Source: Viola odorata (Eukaryota; Streptophyta; Magnoliopsida; Malpighiales; Violaceae). From it: 64,000 nt of DNA. Below the pieces are notes generated by a model. That model saw nothing but the letters and a program-made list of their open reading frames with translations, made no database searches and was not told where the DNA came from. The stretch is taken from contig OY829541.1 in NCBI GenBank assembly GCA_963691705.1, positions 68,419,189 to 68,483,188 of the forward strand, given 5' to 3'. Shown here piece after piece: positions 43,593 to 56,170 of this stretch; the first letter of the stretch is position 1; each line of letters begins with the position of its first letter. The position numbers and the translations under genes were made by a program.

Positions 43593-45763
43593 ATGGCAAC
43601 CTCCACGTCGGCGATCTCCTCCTCCCTCCCTCGCAAAGCGCTCCGATCACCGCCACCATCATCTCGGACAGTCTCTCCCAAGTTACGCGGCAGGCACGTG
43701 AGTTTCGATAGGATCCTTCCCCGAGCTTCTGGAATCTCTTGCGATTACTCTTGCTTCGAGGTCAGTGAGATTAGACTCTAGTGTCGCTTTGGATTGTTCA
43801 CACGCATTTACTTGAGCGCTGAAACGATGCCGTTTTTTGTTCGTTGAAGGTTAAAGATGTTAGTTATCGACCTCCAGGAACGGAATTGGACCTCTTAAAC
43901 GAAGTCAGTTTTTCGCTCCGGCAAAATCGGTATTTCCATTTCATTTGTGTATATTTTTTAGGGTTGGATTTTTTGGGAAGAATTGAAGAACTAGTGAATA
44001 ACAAACTTTTATTGTTTATTGTGCTACGTTGTTTTCCTTTTGGTTGTTGTAGGTTTGGCTTGATTTTCGGGCAGAGTGGGAGCGGGAAAACTACTCTCTT
44101 ACAGGTATTTTGTAGTTTTTATGGAGGCTTTACCGTTTTGACTTCAGCTTAGAAGATTGTCTAATTGTTTTTGGCGGCTGGCAGCTTCTTGCCGGGATAA
44201 ATAAACCGACTTCCGGGTCCATTTGCCTTCAAAGATATGATAGTGATTCCAATCCTCGTGGAAACCCAGAACAGTTGTCTTCTGAAAGAGTTGGAATTGT
44301 TTTTCAGTTTCCTGAGAGGTAATGTATAGTGGCACTGTATGCACCATTTTCTTGCAATTTTGTAGTTTCAGTTGTAAGAACCTTATATGCAGCTAGTGCT
44401 AACTAGGTATTTCGTGGCGGACACTGTGCTGGATGAGATAATATTTGGATGGCCAAGGCAAAAAGGAAGTAACCAGTTTAAGGAACAACTTGCTTTGAAT
44501 CTCCAAAGAGCTGTTAATTGGGTAACTTTCTTTTGTTTGCACTGCTTCACTATTTCTTTTGGGTCGTTTTTTAGGAGTCTATAGTTTTAACATTATTTGT
44601 TATTGCTGATTATAAATATGTCCTCTTATTTAATCAATTACATAAGGTTGGATTGAATGGGATCCCATTGGATAAAGATCCTCACTCACTAAGTGGTGGT
44701 TACAAACGCCGACTAGCATTGGCAATCCAGTTGGTAAGGTCCAGCAATACACTACTGCAGATACTTTAACTTTTTCTTACTGGATTTCATGATTTCATAA
44801 CAATTTGTATATATGCCGTGATTGAATCAATGGTGACATCAAATATGATGCTCAGGTACAAGTCCCAGATTTGCTGATATTGGATGAGCCTCTCGCAGGA
44901 CTTGGTATGAGCCATGATTTATGTTCTTAACCGACTCCAAGTTTTTTTGCATTTCAGTAGCCATGATATATTAAGGATTTCCAGAAGTTAATGAATAGTT
45001 AAGCATTCAAGAGCCAGAAAGACTGTAGTTTTGGATAGATTGCAAAGGGCTTCTCTAGATTTTTTTTCTTCAAATTATCTGCCCAAAACTGGCTAGAATT
45101 GGTTTTTTTATTTTTTATAAATAAGCAGCGACCACAATTTTATGTTAATGGATTTGATTTCTCTTTTATCTTTCCGGGTGGTTCTTCCCATCTTTAAGCT
45201 TCTGTTTCCAAGTTTGGCCCATTACCTCCCTTTGCGGGGGTGGGGAGGTATCACCTCATAACCAGTGCCCGTTTGAGTGACTTTAATTAAGTTATGTTAA
45301 AGTTTCAGATGGCATTTTGCTTAGCCTAACATATAGTTAGCCTTTTGGCTATTGACAATCAACCATGTAAATACTCATGATTCTGGAAGGTTTTGTTATA
45401 AGCACATAAGTTTGCTTACTCTAACTTAGTGCAGCAATTTGATTGAATCTTGTGAATGCTACTTTTGATATCAGATTGGAAGGCACGTGCTGATGTGGTA
45501 AAGCTCTTAAAGCACCTGAAGAAAGACTTAACTATACTTGTTGTCAGCCATGACCTCAAGTAAGTCTGCTTTACTCATCTTAAAAGTCTTCCTTTTTTTC
45601 TTTCTAACTATTTTCCTATCATTGTAAGTGTGTGTTTTTAGCCTATTTTCTAAGTTTCCTATTCTTGTCTGTTGTTTTTCCCAGAGAGTTGTCGAATCTT
45701 GTTGATTGTTCTTGGAGGATGCAAATGGGTGGACTTCTGAGGGAAGAGCGGCTTCCAAAATAA
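43593..45763 (+). CDS. ABCI11: Plastid ABC transporter ATP-binding protein ABCI11 (NAP14)
   Basis: Nine exons: 43593-43760, 43850-43929, 44053-44104, 44185-44318, 44407-44521, 44647-44733, 44856-44904, 45475-45559, 45685-45763. Phases are consistent and give 282 residues, close to the Arabidopsis protein. Residues 1-50 are a Ser/Arg-rich plastid transit peptide. The ATPase domain has Walker A GQSGSGKTT (89-97), Q-loop FQFPE (Gln141), the signature LSGGYKRR (198-205), Walker B LLILDEP (218-224), D-loop AGLD and the H-loop SHD (His254). There is no membrane domain, so it is a stand-alone subunit of a bacterial-type (ECF/cobalt-like) importer. Arabidopsis NAP14 is in chloroplasts and its loss disturbs transition-metal homeostasis. 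Its promoter and first two exons are duplicated 6.2 kb upstream. Confidence 0.96.
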
Positions 45764-46435
45764 TTTTGAAAGTTTTTATTAAGTAGCTTATCTATGGATG
45801 GTGCTGTGAGGTTTGAGCCTGATTGTTCTACTCTTACAATGACTTCTATTGTTCACAAACTGGAACTGAATGAAAAAAGGTCTACGCAAATTACTTAAAA
45901 TCAAATATAAGTGTGGCTTATGTAATTGGCACACTTTGACATTCCTTGCTTGTTCCATGGATTGGCATATGGAAAATATCCTAAACTAGAACTGTGATTT
46001 GCATATTTTCAACCTGTCTTCTCTCTGTTCCAGATTTGGCGGTTTTATTCATATTCTAAAGGGTTTTGTTTCAATCTGGTGTGATAAATGTTGAAAGATG
46101 AATTTTGATAGATATCTGACAATGCCTGGCCTTATCTCTTGTGCCTGTTCATAACATGTAGTGATCGATTTTGTGATTAGTTACATGTTCATTGAGTTTA
46201 GAACTCAGTGAGTGTTCAGTTGACATTACACAAGGTTCGAATATTGTCTTGTAATTAGAAAATTTACATAGTACCAAGTGCTCACTGTTTTATTATCAGG
46301 CGGGTAGATAAGATGGAATATCTTGTACTTTGTCCTTGTTTTTTTAGTTCACCACCACTCAGCCACTCACAAATACATACACACTCAAATAGATCATACC
46401 ATTTAACACCAATATGCTAGATTATTGTCTCCTTG
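45764..46435. other. Convergent spacer between ABCI11 and LAZY1
   Basis: It holds the 3' ends of both genes. No further gene is visible. Confidence 0.5.
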
Positions 46436-49081
46436 CTACAGCTCCAGCACCAAGTCTGCAGTGCAAATATTAGATTAATCAGTTATATTCATCAATAAAC
46501 TATATTATCTCAACACTCTATATTGAGGATGTACTAATTTCCCCCCCGCCCCAAATTACACACGTGAAAAACATGATATGCCTTCTGTTAGGGTTTTGGC
46601 ATGCACACACTACACAAAATATCTTATAACTTTCATACCAAAAACCAAAGTGAGACGTGTTAAAAAACAAGAAAAACAGGAACCCTCGTAAAGGTTTAGG
46701 ACTAAAATTATGACATATCTAATTAGCTCTCGTCCCCGCTTAATAGATGTATTATATCATATATATTGATCTCTATGTTTTAACAAATAGTTGATAATGG
46801 TTTCTAGCAGAGCAATGCTTAACTAGATTGACAAAATTGTGATTTGTGTTATATCTTTATTTGAATTTTGATGACCAAGATGTATCAATACTTACAGTCT
46901 GCATCCGTCTTGATCCAGTGCTCTCTAGTCTCACTTGAGATACTGCCACTGAGGCCATCTTGGGGATGCCTTAAGCTGTTCTTGTGGCATTGGATCCATT
47001 CCATTGACTTGGGTCGTGGAAGAAAGTTCCTGTTCTCTTTTTCCAGGTGCATCGAGTCTGCCCTATAGCCACCATTTTGCAGATTCTTCTTCGTCTTCTC
47101 TTTATGTAATTTTGTACACTCTTTCTCAGCTACAAAGTTTTCAGGATGGACTTTCCGATGGAACACTTTTAGTACCTGCATGCCAAATTTTAACATTCTA
47201 GCAAGAATTCTTAGTTTATCTAGAAAGACTAAAGATCCAATTTCCAATTTTAAGTTCTGATAAATTTATGGTGGCAGCCGAATTATTGCCTGGAACTCTT
47301 TTCAAAAGTAAATTGATTGATGATGGATATGAATTATTCCATCCAAAACTATATGATAAAAGCTGTAATCATATCTTTGGACAAGAGTTCAAGTAATTTC
47401 AGTCAGAAAATGTGATTGTCAGGTGAATGGTGATCAAGTTATAAGATAGCATATAAAATTTCACCTACACAATACTTGTATGGATTTCCAAATTAAAATT
47501 TCAGGTGATTACAGGTTTACAATTAAATTGTGAAATCCTGCTAAAGTGTAGATCTACATACCTTGGTAATTTTTTTCTGGGTTGAAGTAGAGTTGGCAGT
47601 ATCTTCACTTGAAGAATGGTCAGGGTATCCTGGAGAAGCACGGAACCTTTTCAGCATCTTTTTGAAGAAGTGTTTTGCAGATTTATGTGCTTGCTTGGGT
47701 TGCTTCTTCTCTTTCCCTTCATTTTCTGCTGAAACTTCATCTGTAATTTTTGTCCTACGAAACATCTCCCCAAGTGATACTCTTTCCTTCTTGAATTCCA
47801 ATCTCAGCTCTGGCAGTTCAATTGATGACCCAAATAGGTAACCTTGGAGTGGGCATACGACTTTGTTTCCATAATCTTCAACAGTGGCTCCCTCCATTTG
47901 TGTCCCCCCAAGCGCAATAGTGCTAACATAACTGCACCTTGCAAATGATTCGTTGCTTTCATCTTCTTCAGCCTCAAGAATTTTTTCTAGTTCATCATTG
48001 ATAAGCGGCATATCATTCTCTGTCACCTCCACTTTCCCCTCTGTAATGTTCTCCATCGACGTGGGAAATGTTGGTGTTGCCGGTTCGCTGTTGATTGGCT
48101 CTAAACCAAGAGTCCCAATGGCTAGAAAGCCATGAAATGGTTCTGATATGGCCATTGATGTTTCGTCTTCATAATTCTTTTCCACTTCCTTGGCAACAGT
48201 TCCTGAAGATGTATTTCTGCACTCCTCATTTGGTAGTCCCAAGTATCCGGAGCTAAAGCTTCGCCTTGTGAAGGAGCCATTGCCATCAAAGGGTGACTGT
48301 GCTGAAAGGCAAGTGCAATAGTTTCCTGGAGACGGTGTTGAATGAATTAGGTTAATGTGAAGGAGAAAACTTCATTTGAGGTTTACCCTCTCTGGCTTCT
48401 TGTGGCTTAACAAGACAGACATGTGCGAAATGGTAGTTAGGAGTCATTGATTCATGCAACGACCTGGTGGTGCTTCATATGTATTTGTATCCGAAGGTGG
48501 CTGCAAATATTTAAGCTTTTCCACAGTTGCAAACTTTTCTGCTGTACAGATATTCTGTTGTGGTGTAATTTCTGAGCAGGTAAGACAACTAACACTATTT
48601 ATCGCTAGGCCTAACTAGACTTTCTGAAAAGTTTTGCTTTGTAGACAGAGGTCTGCTGGCAGTGTGACAACAGGAGATGCATGGTCTTAGCTAGTGTTGA
48701 AAACTTGTAAGTTGAGATGTTTTTTATACTGACATGCAGCTACTTCTGACCATCAATCTTGATGGCTAGGATCACCTGTTTTCTGATTTTTTTTAATGGG
48801 TATGTGTCCATTAGATGGTGCTGGATATGGAGGGTAAGTTGTCAGCTTGGCCTATTATTGTATACTCATGTGACATGCATTCCTAGGAATTGTTAGATAA
48901 GAAATGAATAAGAGCCGTTATAATACCTATTGTGAAATCCTTGAACGGATCAGCATTTGTTTTCCATGATTTATGCTTCATCCAACTTAGTAACTGCAAC
49001 ATTCAAGTGGAGAGATGAAGTTAAAGGATCATTAATGGTATTTGGTAGGATAAATTTGGTATAGCGTGGACTTACCTGCAT
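46436..49081 (-). CDS. LAZY1: LAZY1-like gravitropism protein (IGT family)
   Basis: Five coding exons: 49076-49081 (six bases, MQ), 48927-48993, 47562-48325, 46896-47175 and 46436-46455 (the last seven codons including stop), giving 378 residues. The N-terminus MQLLSWMKHKSWKTNADPFK and the GNYCTCLSAQ motif match region I of LAZY1. The IGT motif (GFLAIGTLGLEP) is at 94-96. PLQGYLFGSSIELPE begins at 183 and VSLGEMFRRT at 207. A basic stretch KSAKHFFKKMLKRF (239-252) could act in nuclear or membrane targeting. VFHRKVHPE follows, and the protein ends YLVLEL, the invariant C-terminal motif. LAZY1 couples gravity sensing to auxin transport and sets shoot and branch angle. FHRKVHPE and the ABCI11 neighbour favour LAZY1 over its LZY2-6 paralogues. 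The tiny first and last coding exons are a family hallmark. Confidence 0.93.
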
Positions 49082-52000
49082 TTTGATCTCTCTGAAGGTT
49101 GTGGTGCTAGAATGCTTTAGTCGTCATAGGGAGGGGGGCAATGCCGAGATAGATTTAAGCGTTCTACGTAAATAGGAGTTCAAAGTAATCATTGATATCA
49201 ACTAAGGGGAAATATATAAGCATCTTTTTGTCATGACTGTTTAATGAGGTGTAAGGCAGTGGGTACTAGAATGTTTGTGTTGGATGTGGGTATAAACAAG
49301 AGAGACATCTAGAAAGATACAATCATTTGGTTGGCGATTCATTGTCAATGTCAAATCAAGTAGAAGAACCGGAGAGAGTTTGGAGACAGGCAAGTTGTGT
49401 CCGCAACATTTGCCATCCACGTGTGTGGTGGTTGTATATATATGCACGTTAGCCATTGATCGGAGTTCGTATCATTTGTACTTTGTAGTTGTAAATGAAC
49501 ATACAGTTGATATTGATCAAGATATTTAATACAGCTTCATTTGCGAATTTGACACTTGCAAGTTCACCTTAAATGAGGGTGCATACATGTGGAAATGTTT
49601 TTTTACTTTTTTGGCATTCTGTGAGCTTAGAGTTAATGCACGAGGGGCGTCAGTGTCAAGGAGAGAAGCTGCACCATACCAGTAGGACCAGAGAATTATT
49701 GTGGGTAAGAAACTGGTTGAGTTCTGTAAGTTTTTTGGCCGTAAGATACTTTTGATGATCATCACATCACTGCGGTTAGTGTAAATGTTTGAACTGAGAT
49801 ACTGCATTCAATGCTTTTATCAGTATCGGCTTTGTAACAATAGTAATTTACCGTAATCATCAGTGTTCCCCAGTGCATGTGTGCTATACTCTCATCATGT
49901 TTTTTAGTCATCATGAAGAAGCAATTGCCCAGTCTGTGACAAGTAGGTGTTCTCATCTGAACAATCTGTAATATCGTAATGGGATTTTTCTCCTAATGCA
50001 GGTTAGAACCCTACATACCCTACATACATTATAGGGAGTTGTTGTAACCTGTTGTCAAAAGCAGCAAAGCGATTTCCAAATCTTCATCTCTTTATTTCAC
50101 TAGCAATAGCGGAAAGTGTTACCAAACCTCACTGTGTGTCTTTCTGCTGTACAGTTGCTTTTGTTGTCTAGCTATGGAAGCTTTGTGAATGATGAACAGT
50201 GACCTTTAGTGTTGGTAATGTCTGTTAGGGGTTAACTGATGATTACTAATCCAGGTTTAATGATGATGCTTTTGAACCAACTTGTTAGTGATGAGAAAAG
50301 AGGGGTCATTGATTAGAAGTAATCAAACTTGTCCAAAACTCCATTATTAGGAAGAGACATGCTTGCACAAATCTGTGGAGACTGAAAACCATATCAGTAA
50401 ATGGTTGGCGGTTGATGTTAAGGAATACTCATTTCTAGCTAACGACCGAGCAGCTAAAAAACAGAGCCATTGCGACTTTTTACAAACCCTAGGCGAAAGT
50501 ACCAACTAGACACTAAGTAGCCACCTAAAACAAACACAACAGATTGAAAACTTGTGAGAGTCGTAGGGTATGTGTTTTTGGTATAATCCAAATCCACGTA
50601 GTTTGATTAGCTAGTGGCCATGTGAAGTCACGAGGAATCCTCATGGAAATCCGCCCATTATTATTGTAACACGCGGCTAATTCCTTAAACTATTTGGAAA
50701 AACACTCTCATCCTCTCACTTGCAATCATTTGATGACTCCAGAGTGTTCCAGTAATTATCGAGTATTTCACGATGTCACATTACATTTTACATTTTATTT
50801 ACATAGATGGTAAAGTTTATTATTTCTACTAAAAAAATTATATCTATGAACTCACCGGTGGAGAATCTCACCGTTTATATGAGTATTGTGTGAAGCATGA
50901 CGCGATATATCAGAAGTATCGTATCATTTTAAAATGGAAGATTATTCTTATTCTATTAATATTTGTTGGGTTTATAAAGTAGATAATTCTCCTAACATAA
51001 CTTTTGCCATCATTCAAGTCCGACTTGGAATAAGAATAATTTTTTTTTTATTACTCTGACTTCAATAAACTTTTTTATTTCAATTATAATCATCAATATA
51101 AGAACACAAAATATATATAAAAGGAAATGGGTTGCAATTATAGTTGGGTCCTACTTACGTTTCTGTTAACTGGGGATTGACAGGATGCTGCAATAACCAT
51201 TGAAAGATTTGCTTGCCATCTTGTATACGAGGTCTCCGATATCCTTGTACTTTCTTAACCCTCAGTTTCCCAATTAAGCATCCAGTGACGATCAATATTA
51301 TTACTATTGTGATACGTGTTAAAAATTTGCCTTTAATAATTTTATGTATTACAAAAGTAGTGTTTTACACTCGTTCTCATGTTTTACTGTGATGTTCATA
51401 ACTTAAAAAAAAAAATATTATTTTAAATTAAATGTTGCATCACTAATTAGTCATTAGATCGATTTTATTTTATTTTTGTCAAAAATAGAATTTGATTCAC
51501 GATAAAAGAATAATTCCTCACCGTTGACAATATCAAGTCAATCGAACATAAAATAATCAAAAGTAGGACTTTTTTAGTCATAACAAAGGCTACCTAATAC
51601 AATTTTGTCATTTTTAGCAACAAAAAAGAATACAAGAGATAAAAATCCTACTCTTTTTTTTTTATAATAATAACGCAAATGTTGGATTTTTGTCTTTATT
51701 GCGAGTTGAATTCAATTGGTTTACTACATATCGTGAAATCTCATCTATTGCACACTTTTCACAAACTAGAATACTGAGAAACACTACAAATAATTAAACC
51801 TTACAAACAAAAGATTATACCTCCCAGAAAAATATTAGACCTTATGGGAACAATAACAAACTAACAAATATAGAATTGTGGATCTAAATCAATTCCCAGT
51901 ACTACTTTATTGGAATAAAAATAACAATAACATAAAGAGACGAGGGCCTACCAAGCTATTTAGCCGGGTAGCCCCAAAGGGGTGGCTAGAGTTTTTCTCT

Positions 52001-52583
52001 CCAGTGATAATATTAAAATGAGAGTATGGGTTATTTTGAAATATAATACATTGAGTCCTTGATCAATTTATCAGTCATTACGAGTATATATTAAAATGTA
52101 CGGTTGGTACACACGAACCGAAACTTGTTATTGCCGATAAATATAGTCTTTTATTCATATTGGTACTATACATTCCCGATACCTTGCAGGCCCTTTTTAC
52201 CCGGTCGAAAGCCCATACAAAGTTCGTACCTATACGGAAAGAATACATATTTCCTATACCATTATAATTAATTTGGACAACTTACTATAACCAAACCCAT
52301 TTCTAATACCACTTTTACCAAACTTTACGATGTCGTGAGGTGAAAAGTGGAGCTTAGGAGATAAGTTGGCGGCGTTGGTGGTATCCATGGTGGTTGGAGT
52401 GGCCGGCGCATGACGATGATGCTGCTACATTGATGGAGTTGCCGGGGCGTGACAATGATGATGCTGCTTCTTGTCTCTATGAACTGGCTTAAAAATTAAG
52501 AGCAAGGTTCTGTAGATGCTGGTATGCTGGTTATAGATCAGAAATGGTTAGAGATGAGAAAATGGTTAGCACCTTTTTATAGA
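49082..52583. other. Long intergenic region upstream of LAZY1
   Basis: About 3.5 kb with no gene I can support. The first part is the LAZY1 promoter and leader. From 50.7 kb the sequence becomes AT-rich with no sustained coding frame. The stretch 52100-52330 may be old transposon sequence. Confidence 0.45.
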
Positions 52584-53034
52584 GTGGAAAGTAGGGGTGT
52601 ACACGGACCGGTTTGGTCCGGTTTTGGGCTAGAACCGAACCAAACCGGGAATTCACGGTTCTGATCAAGGTAGAACCGATCCGGACCGTTACTGTTCGGT
52701 CCAGTCCAGATCGGTTCCAAAAATTCCGGTTCTTAACGGGCCGGTTCCGGTTCCGGCCCGTTAAGGTTTTTTGTTAAATAAATAAAAAATATTTAGAGCT
52801 GGGCTGGGCAGCAATTCCATTAAATTTCCGATTCAAACATGCTAAACAATACAGTAGCTTATCAAACAATTAATCCCATCAAATCCAATTCAAACATATC
52901 TCGGATTGATTTAAGCATAGGAATGGAAATTCAAAACCTAAACATAAGCCTTGCAATTAATGAGTGAATCCTTACATCAATGGATTCACCGATTGCATCC
53001 ATATTCGCGGTGGTGACAGGAGTGAGGAGACGGC

Positions 53035-53140
53035 GACGGGAGAGGAGAGGAGCGGCCGACAGCGACGGGATCGAGGAGAGGAGCGGCCGACACCGACGGG
53101 ATCGAGGAGAGGAGCGGCCGACAGCGACCGGAGCGAGGAG
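53035..53140 (+). repeat. GC-rich minisatellite, 31-bp unit
   Basis: Three to four head-to-tail copies of a unit starting GAGGAGAGGAGCGGCCGAC and continuing with AGCGACGGGATC. The open frames of 112 and 69 codons across it are products of the repeat and base composition. A related GAGGAGAGGAGCGG word recurs near 53234. Confidence 0.8.
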
Positions 53141-54722
53141 AGGAGCAGCGGCGTCGTCGTGGCGATTGGAGCTGCGACGAGAGAGATGACGAGCGGTGAG
53201 AGCGGAGGCGGCGTCGTCGTGGCGATCAGAGCGAGGAGAGGAGCGGCAGCGTCGAGGGTTGATAGTTGCAGTGTTGGAGCGGCGGTGTTGTCGTGGTTCT
53301 AGGGTTTTTACGAAGGAAAATGGAGAAATGGATTGTAGTGTTGTGTTGTTTGCTTAATTAGGGGTGTACTAGTAGGTGAAATGGAGTCGTTTTGACTCCA
53401 TGTGTATTTTTTTATTTTTTATACATTATCATAATAAAGAATTTTGAGGTTAAAAAGAAAGAAATTAATAATTGTTTCTATTTTTTTTGGTTCTTAATAG
53501 TTATTATTGAGATAATGTCTATTAATAATTAGTATTAATAATACATATTAACAATTAAATCATAAAATGGCTATTAATAAATAATATTAATAATACATAT
53601 TAACAATTAATATTATGAATAGCTATTAAAATTACAATAATATATTTTTTAACAATACTAACAATATGATGATAATGTCTTTTACATAATATATTTAGAG
53701 CTTAAAAGGAAAAAATATTATTTTTTAGAGCTTAATAAGTATATTAATAAGTATTACTAGTATGTGACTATGTGTCATATTAAGTTTAGTTTAGATAAAA
53801 AATATTATAATTTATAATAATACATTTTTTAACAATACTAACAATATGATGATAAGATTGATGTATATACATTATGATGATAACATATATTTAGAGGTTC
53901 AAAGGAAAAAATATTAGTTATTATGGAGACAATGTCTTTTAGATAATAAGTATTAATAATATATATTAACTATATAAATAGCTATTTATATGTATTAATA
54001 ATACATACTAGCAATTAACTATATAAATAGTTATTTTTATTTACAATAATATATTTTTGAACAAATACTAACAATATGATGAAAGAAATGAGAAATTAGT
54101 TATCGCAAGCTCCGTTAGAACAATGTGTTTAATTTTAACTTTAATTGGTAGTATATTTTTTCCTTATTCTTCTTATTTAAAATTATTAATTAACATTATG
54201 AATAGCTATTACAATTTACAATAATATATTTTAGAACAATACTAACAATATGATTATAGTGTCTTCTAGATATATATTAACAATAATAAATGGTTATTGA
54301 TAAGTATTACTAGTATGTGACTATGTGTCATATTAAGTTTAGTTTAGATAAATAGCTATTATAATTTACAATAACATATTTTAGAACAATACTTATGGAG
54401 ACAATGTCTTCTAGATAATAAGTATTAATAATATATATTAACATTAATAAATGGTTATTGATAAGTATTACTAGTAATACATAACAATGTCTTATACTCA
54501 TAATAATTCATAATAACAATGTCTTATATTCATAACATAAGACCAAATTTTTAGATAATGTCATACATTAATAAATGGTTATTGATAAATATTACTAGTA
54601 AATAGTATTAAATAAATGAAAACTTTTAATTAAAGTTTAAAAGAAAGAAATGAGAAATTTTAGTTAATTATTAGAGGAAAAAACAAAGATAAGAAGTTAA
54701 GTTTAGAAAGAAAAAAAGAAAA

Positions 54723-54789
54723 TGCAAGTTTGAGGATTTGAACCTCTCCCCTTTAAGATGGTAAAAGTTTAACCATTAGACCAAATCTT
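54723..54789 (-). other. tRNA-like sequence within the hAT element
   Basis: On the minus strand there is an A-box-like TGGTCTAATGGTTA and a B-box-like GAGGTTCAAATCCTC, spaced as in a tRNA. The T stem pairs over four bases, but the anticodon stem and part of the acceptor stem do not pair. It looks like a degenerate tRNA or tRNA-derived SINE head captured by the element. Confidence 0.45.
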
Positions 54790-55029
54790 TACATTGATAT
54801 AAATATGCATATATATATATATATATTAAAATATATATAAAACCGGTCCTAACGGTTCTACGGACCGGTTCGGGTATTTTTGCTTCGGAGAACCGGTCCG
54901 GACCGTTACTGTTCGGTCCGGTTCGGTCCGGACCATTTTTTCAAAAAAAAAATAAAAAAACCGGACCGAACCGGCGGTTCCGGTTCGGTCCACGGTCCGG
55001 CTCAGTTCTTGTTCACCCCTAGTGGAAAG

Positions 55030-56170
55030 GTACAACTGACCTTGTCAAATCTCACCAATTCCAATAAAAATGTGGAATTTGACAATTTAATGTATATTAA
55101 ATGGGTAGTGCAATAGTTATACGGTCAGAGTTTATAAACATTACATTATAACCACGTGTCAGCTTAGAATTTTCCAAAAAATACTGCAATAAAGTGTAAG
55201 AAGGATCAGAAGTACGTGCTGCAAAGTGTCGAAAATACTATTTTGTGTCCGAAAGAAATTAGCGGAACTCAAAAGGATCTAAGAAAAAAGGGGGGGAGTG
55301 GTGAGCATTTGGGCCCGGCTTTGTTTAGAAAAACGAAAATTTGGACCTGAAAGATTGTCCACAAGAAATCAATTCTATAAATGGGCTCAAGTGAGAGAAG
55401 TCCATGTCCATTAAGCGGCCGAGCAAGACTGTTGTTGGGCTTCATTTGGAGAATCATGGCCTATAAGCCCACTGCCTATACAGGAAGATGATATTTTAAT
55501 TTGGGTTATAGGAGTATCATTTGAAGTTTGAACTTTGAGACAGAATTATAAAAATTAATTATTTCTTTTCCACGGGATATTTTTATAGAACCATCAGAAT
55601 CAACTCGAAAAAAAGATTACAGAACAGCCGAATATTATTTGGCGGGAATAGGGAACCAACTTGGCGACATTGATTTAGCCGTCACCTAACCAATCCATGA
55701 CGTCACACTTAATATACCGCCTACTAGACGACGAGTTAGCATCCCACCGTCATTTTTTTGTACAACTTGTCAAACGATTCCACCACTTCTCCTGTCTTCT
55801 CTCTTAACAGAGAACTTTGATGATCTCCACTCTCACGTTTTCCCATACAGATTTGATTGCTACAGTACATTAGTAATTTACAGAATAAAATAGAAATGAT
55901 CATCAACGACAATGGGTTCACTAGTAGTATAATTTATTAATATTAATATATTGATATTTATAAAATTAATAAAATAGAAGAAATAGTAGTACTCCTATCC
56001 ACCAAAGCCATTGGCATCTAAAGATTCCTTCACTTCACCCACGCGCCACCCTATCCGGTGCCCAATCCAAAAAATCCAAAAACAGAAACATATCTGTTCA
56101 TAACCCGAATCTGAAACCGATTCGTTATCCCATCCCCCGTATTCTCAACCTCTCCACTCCACCGTATTCC
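55030..56170. other. Intergenic, YSL promoter
   Basis: It contains the promoter and leader of the YSL gene. A TGACGTCA palindrome lies at 55698-55705. Short minus-strand ORFs are chance. Confidence 0.45.
55698..55705. promoter_or_regulatory. TGACGTCA palindrome (bZIP C-box/CRE type)
   Basis: A perfect 8-bp palindrome, the consensus for TGA/bZIP factors, about 470 bases before the YSL start codon. Single-site matches are weak evidence of function. Confidence 0.3.

Larger units (their letters stand above)
52592..55021. mobile_element. hAT-like non-autonomous element, 2.4 kb, with 8-bp target duplication
   Basis: The left end is TAGGGGTGTACACGG and the right end is CTTGTTCACCCCTA, inverted. 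The 8-bp GTGGAAAG flanks both sides exactly (52584-52591 and 55022-55029). Both subterminal zones are packed with GGTCCGGTT/AACCGGACC words. Inside are a GC-rich minisatellite (about 53035-53140), a long AT-rich zone with repeated TATTAATAATACATATTAAC-like words, and a tRNA-like sequence. No transposase is visible, so it needs an autonomous hAT elsewhere. The exact target duplication implies fairly recent insertion. Confidence 0.85.

Noticed and set aside
43593..45763. ABCI11 as part of an operon with EF-P
   Set aside because: Both genes have spliced introns, separate promoters and a relic gene between them; same strand only by chance or duplication.
52964..53302. 112-codon frame rich in Arg, Glu and Gly
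   Set aside because: Generated by the GC-rich minisatellite inside the hAT element.
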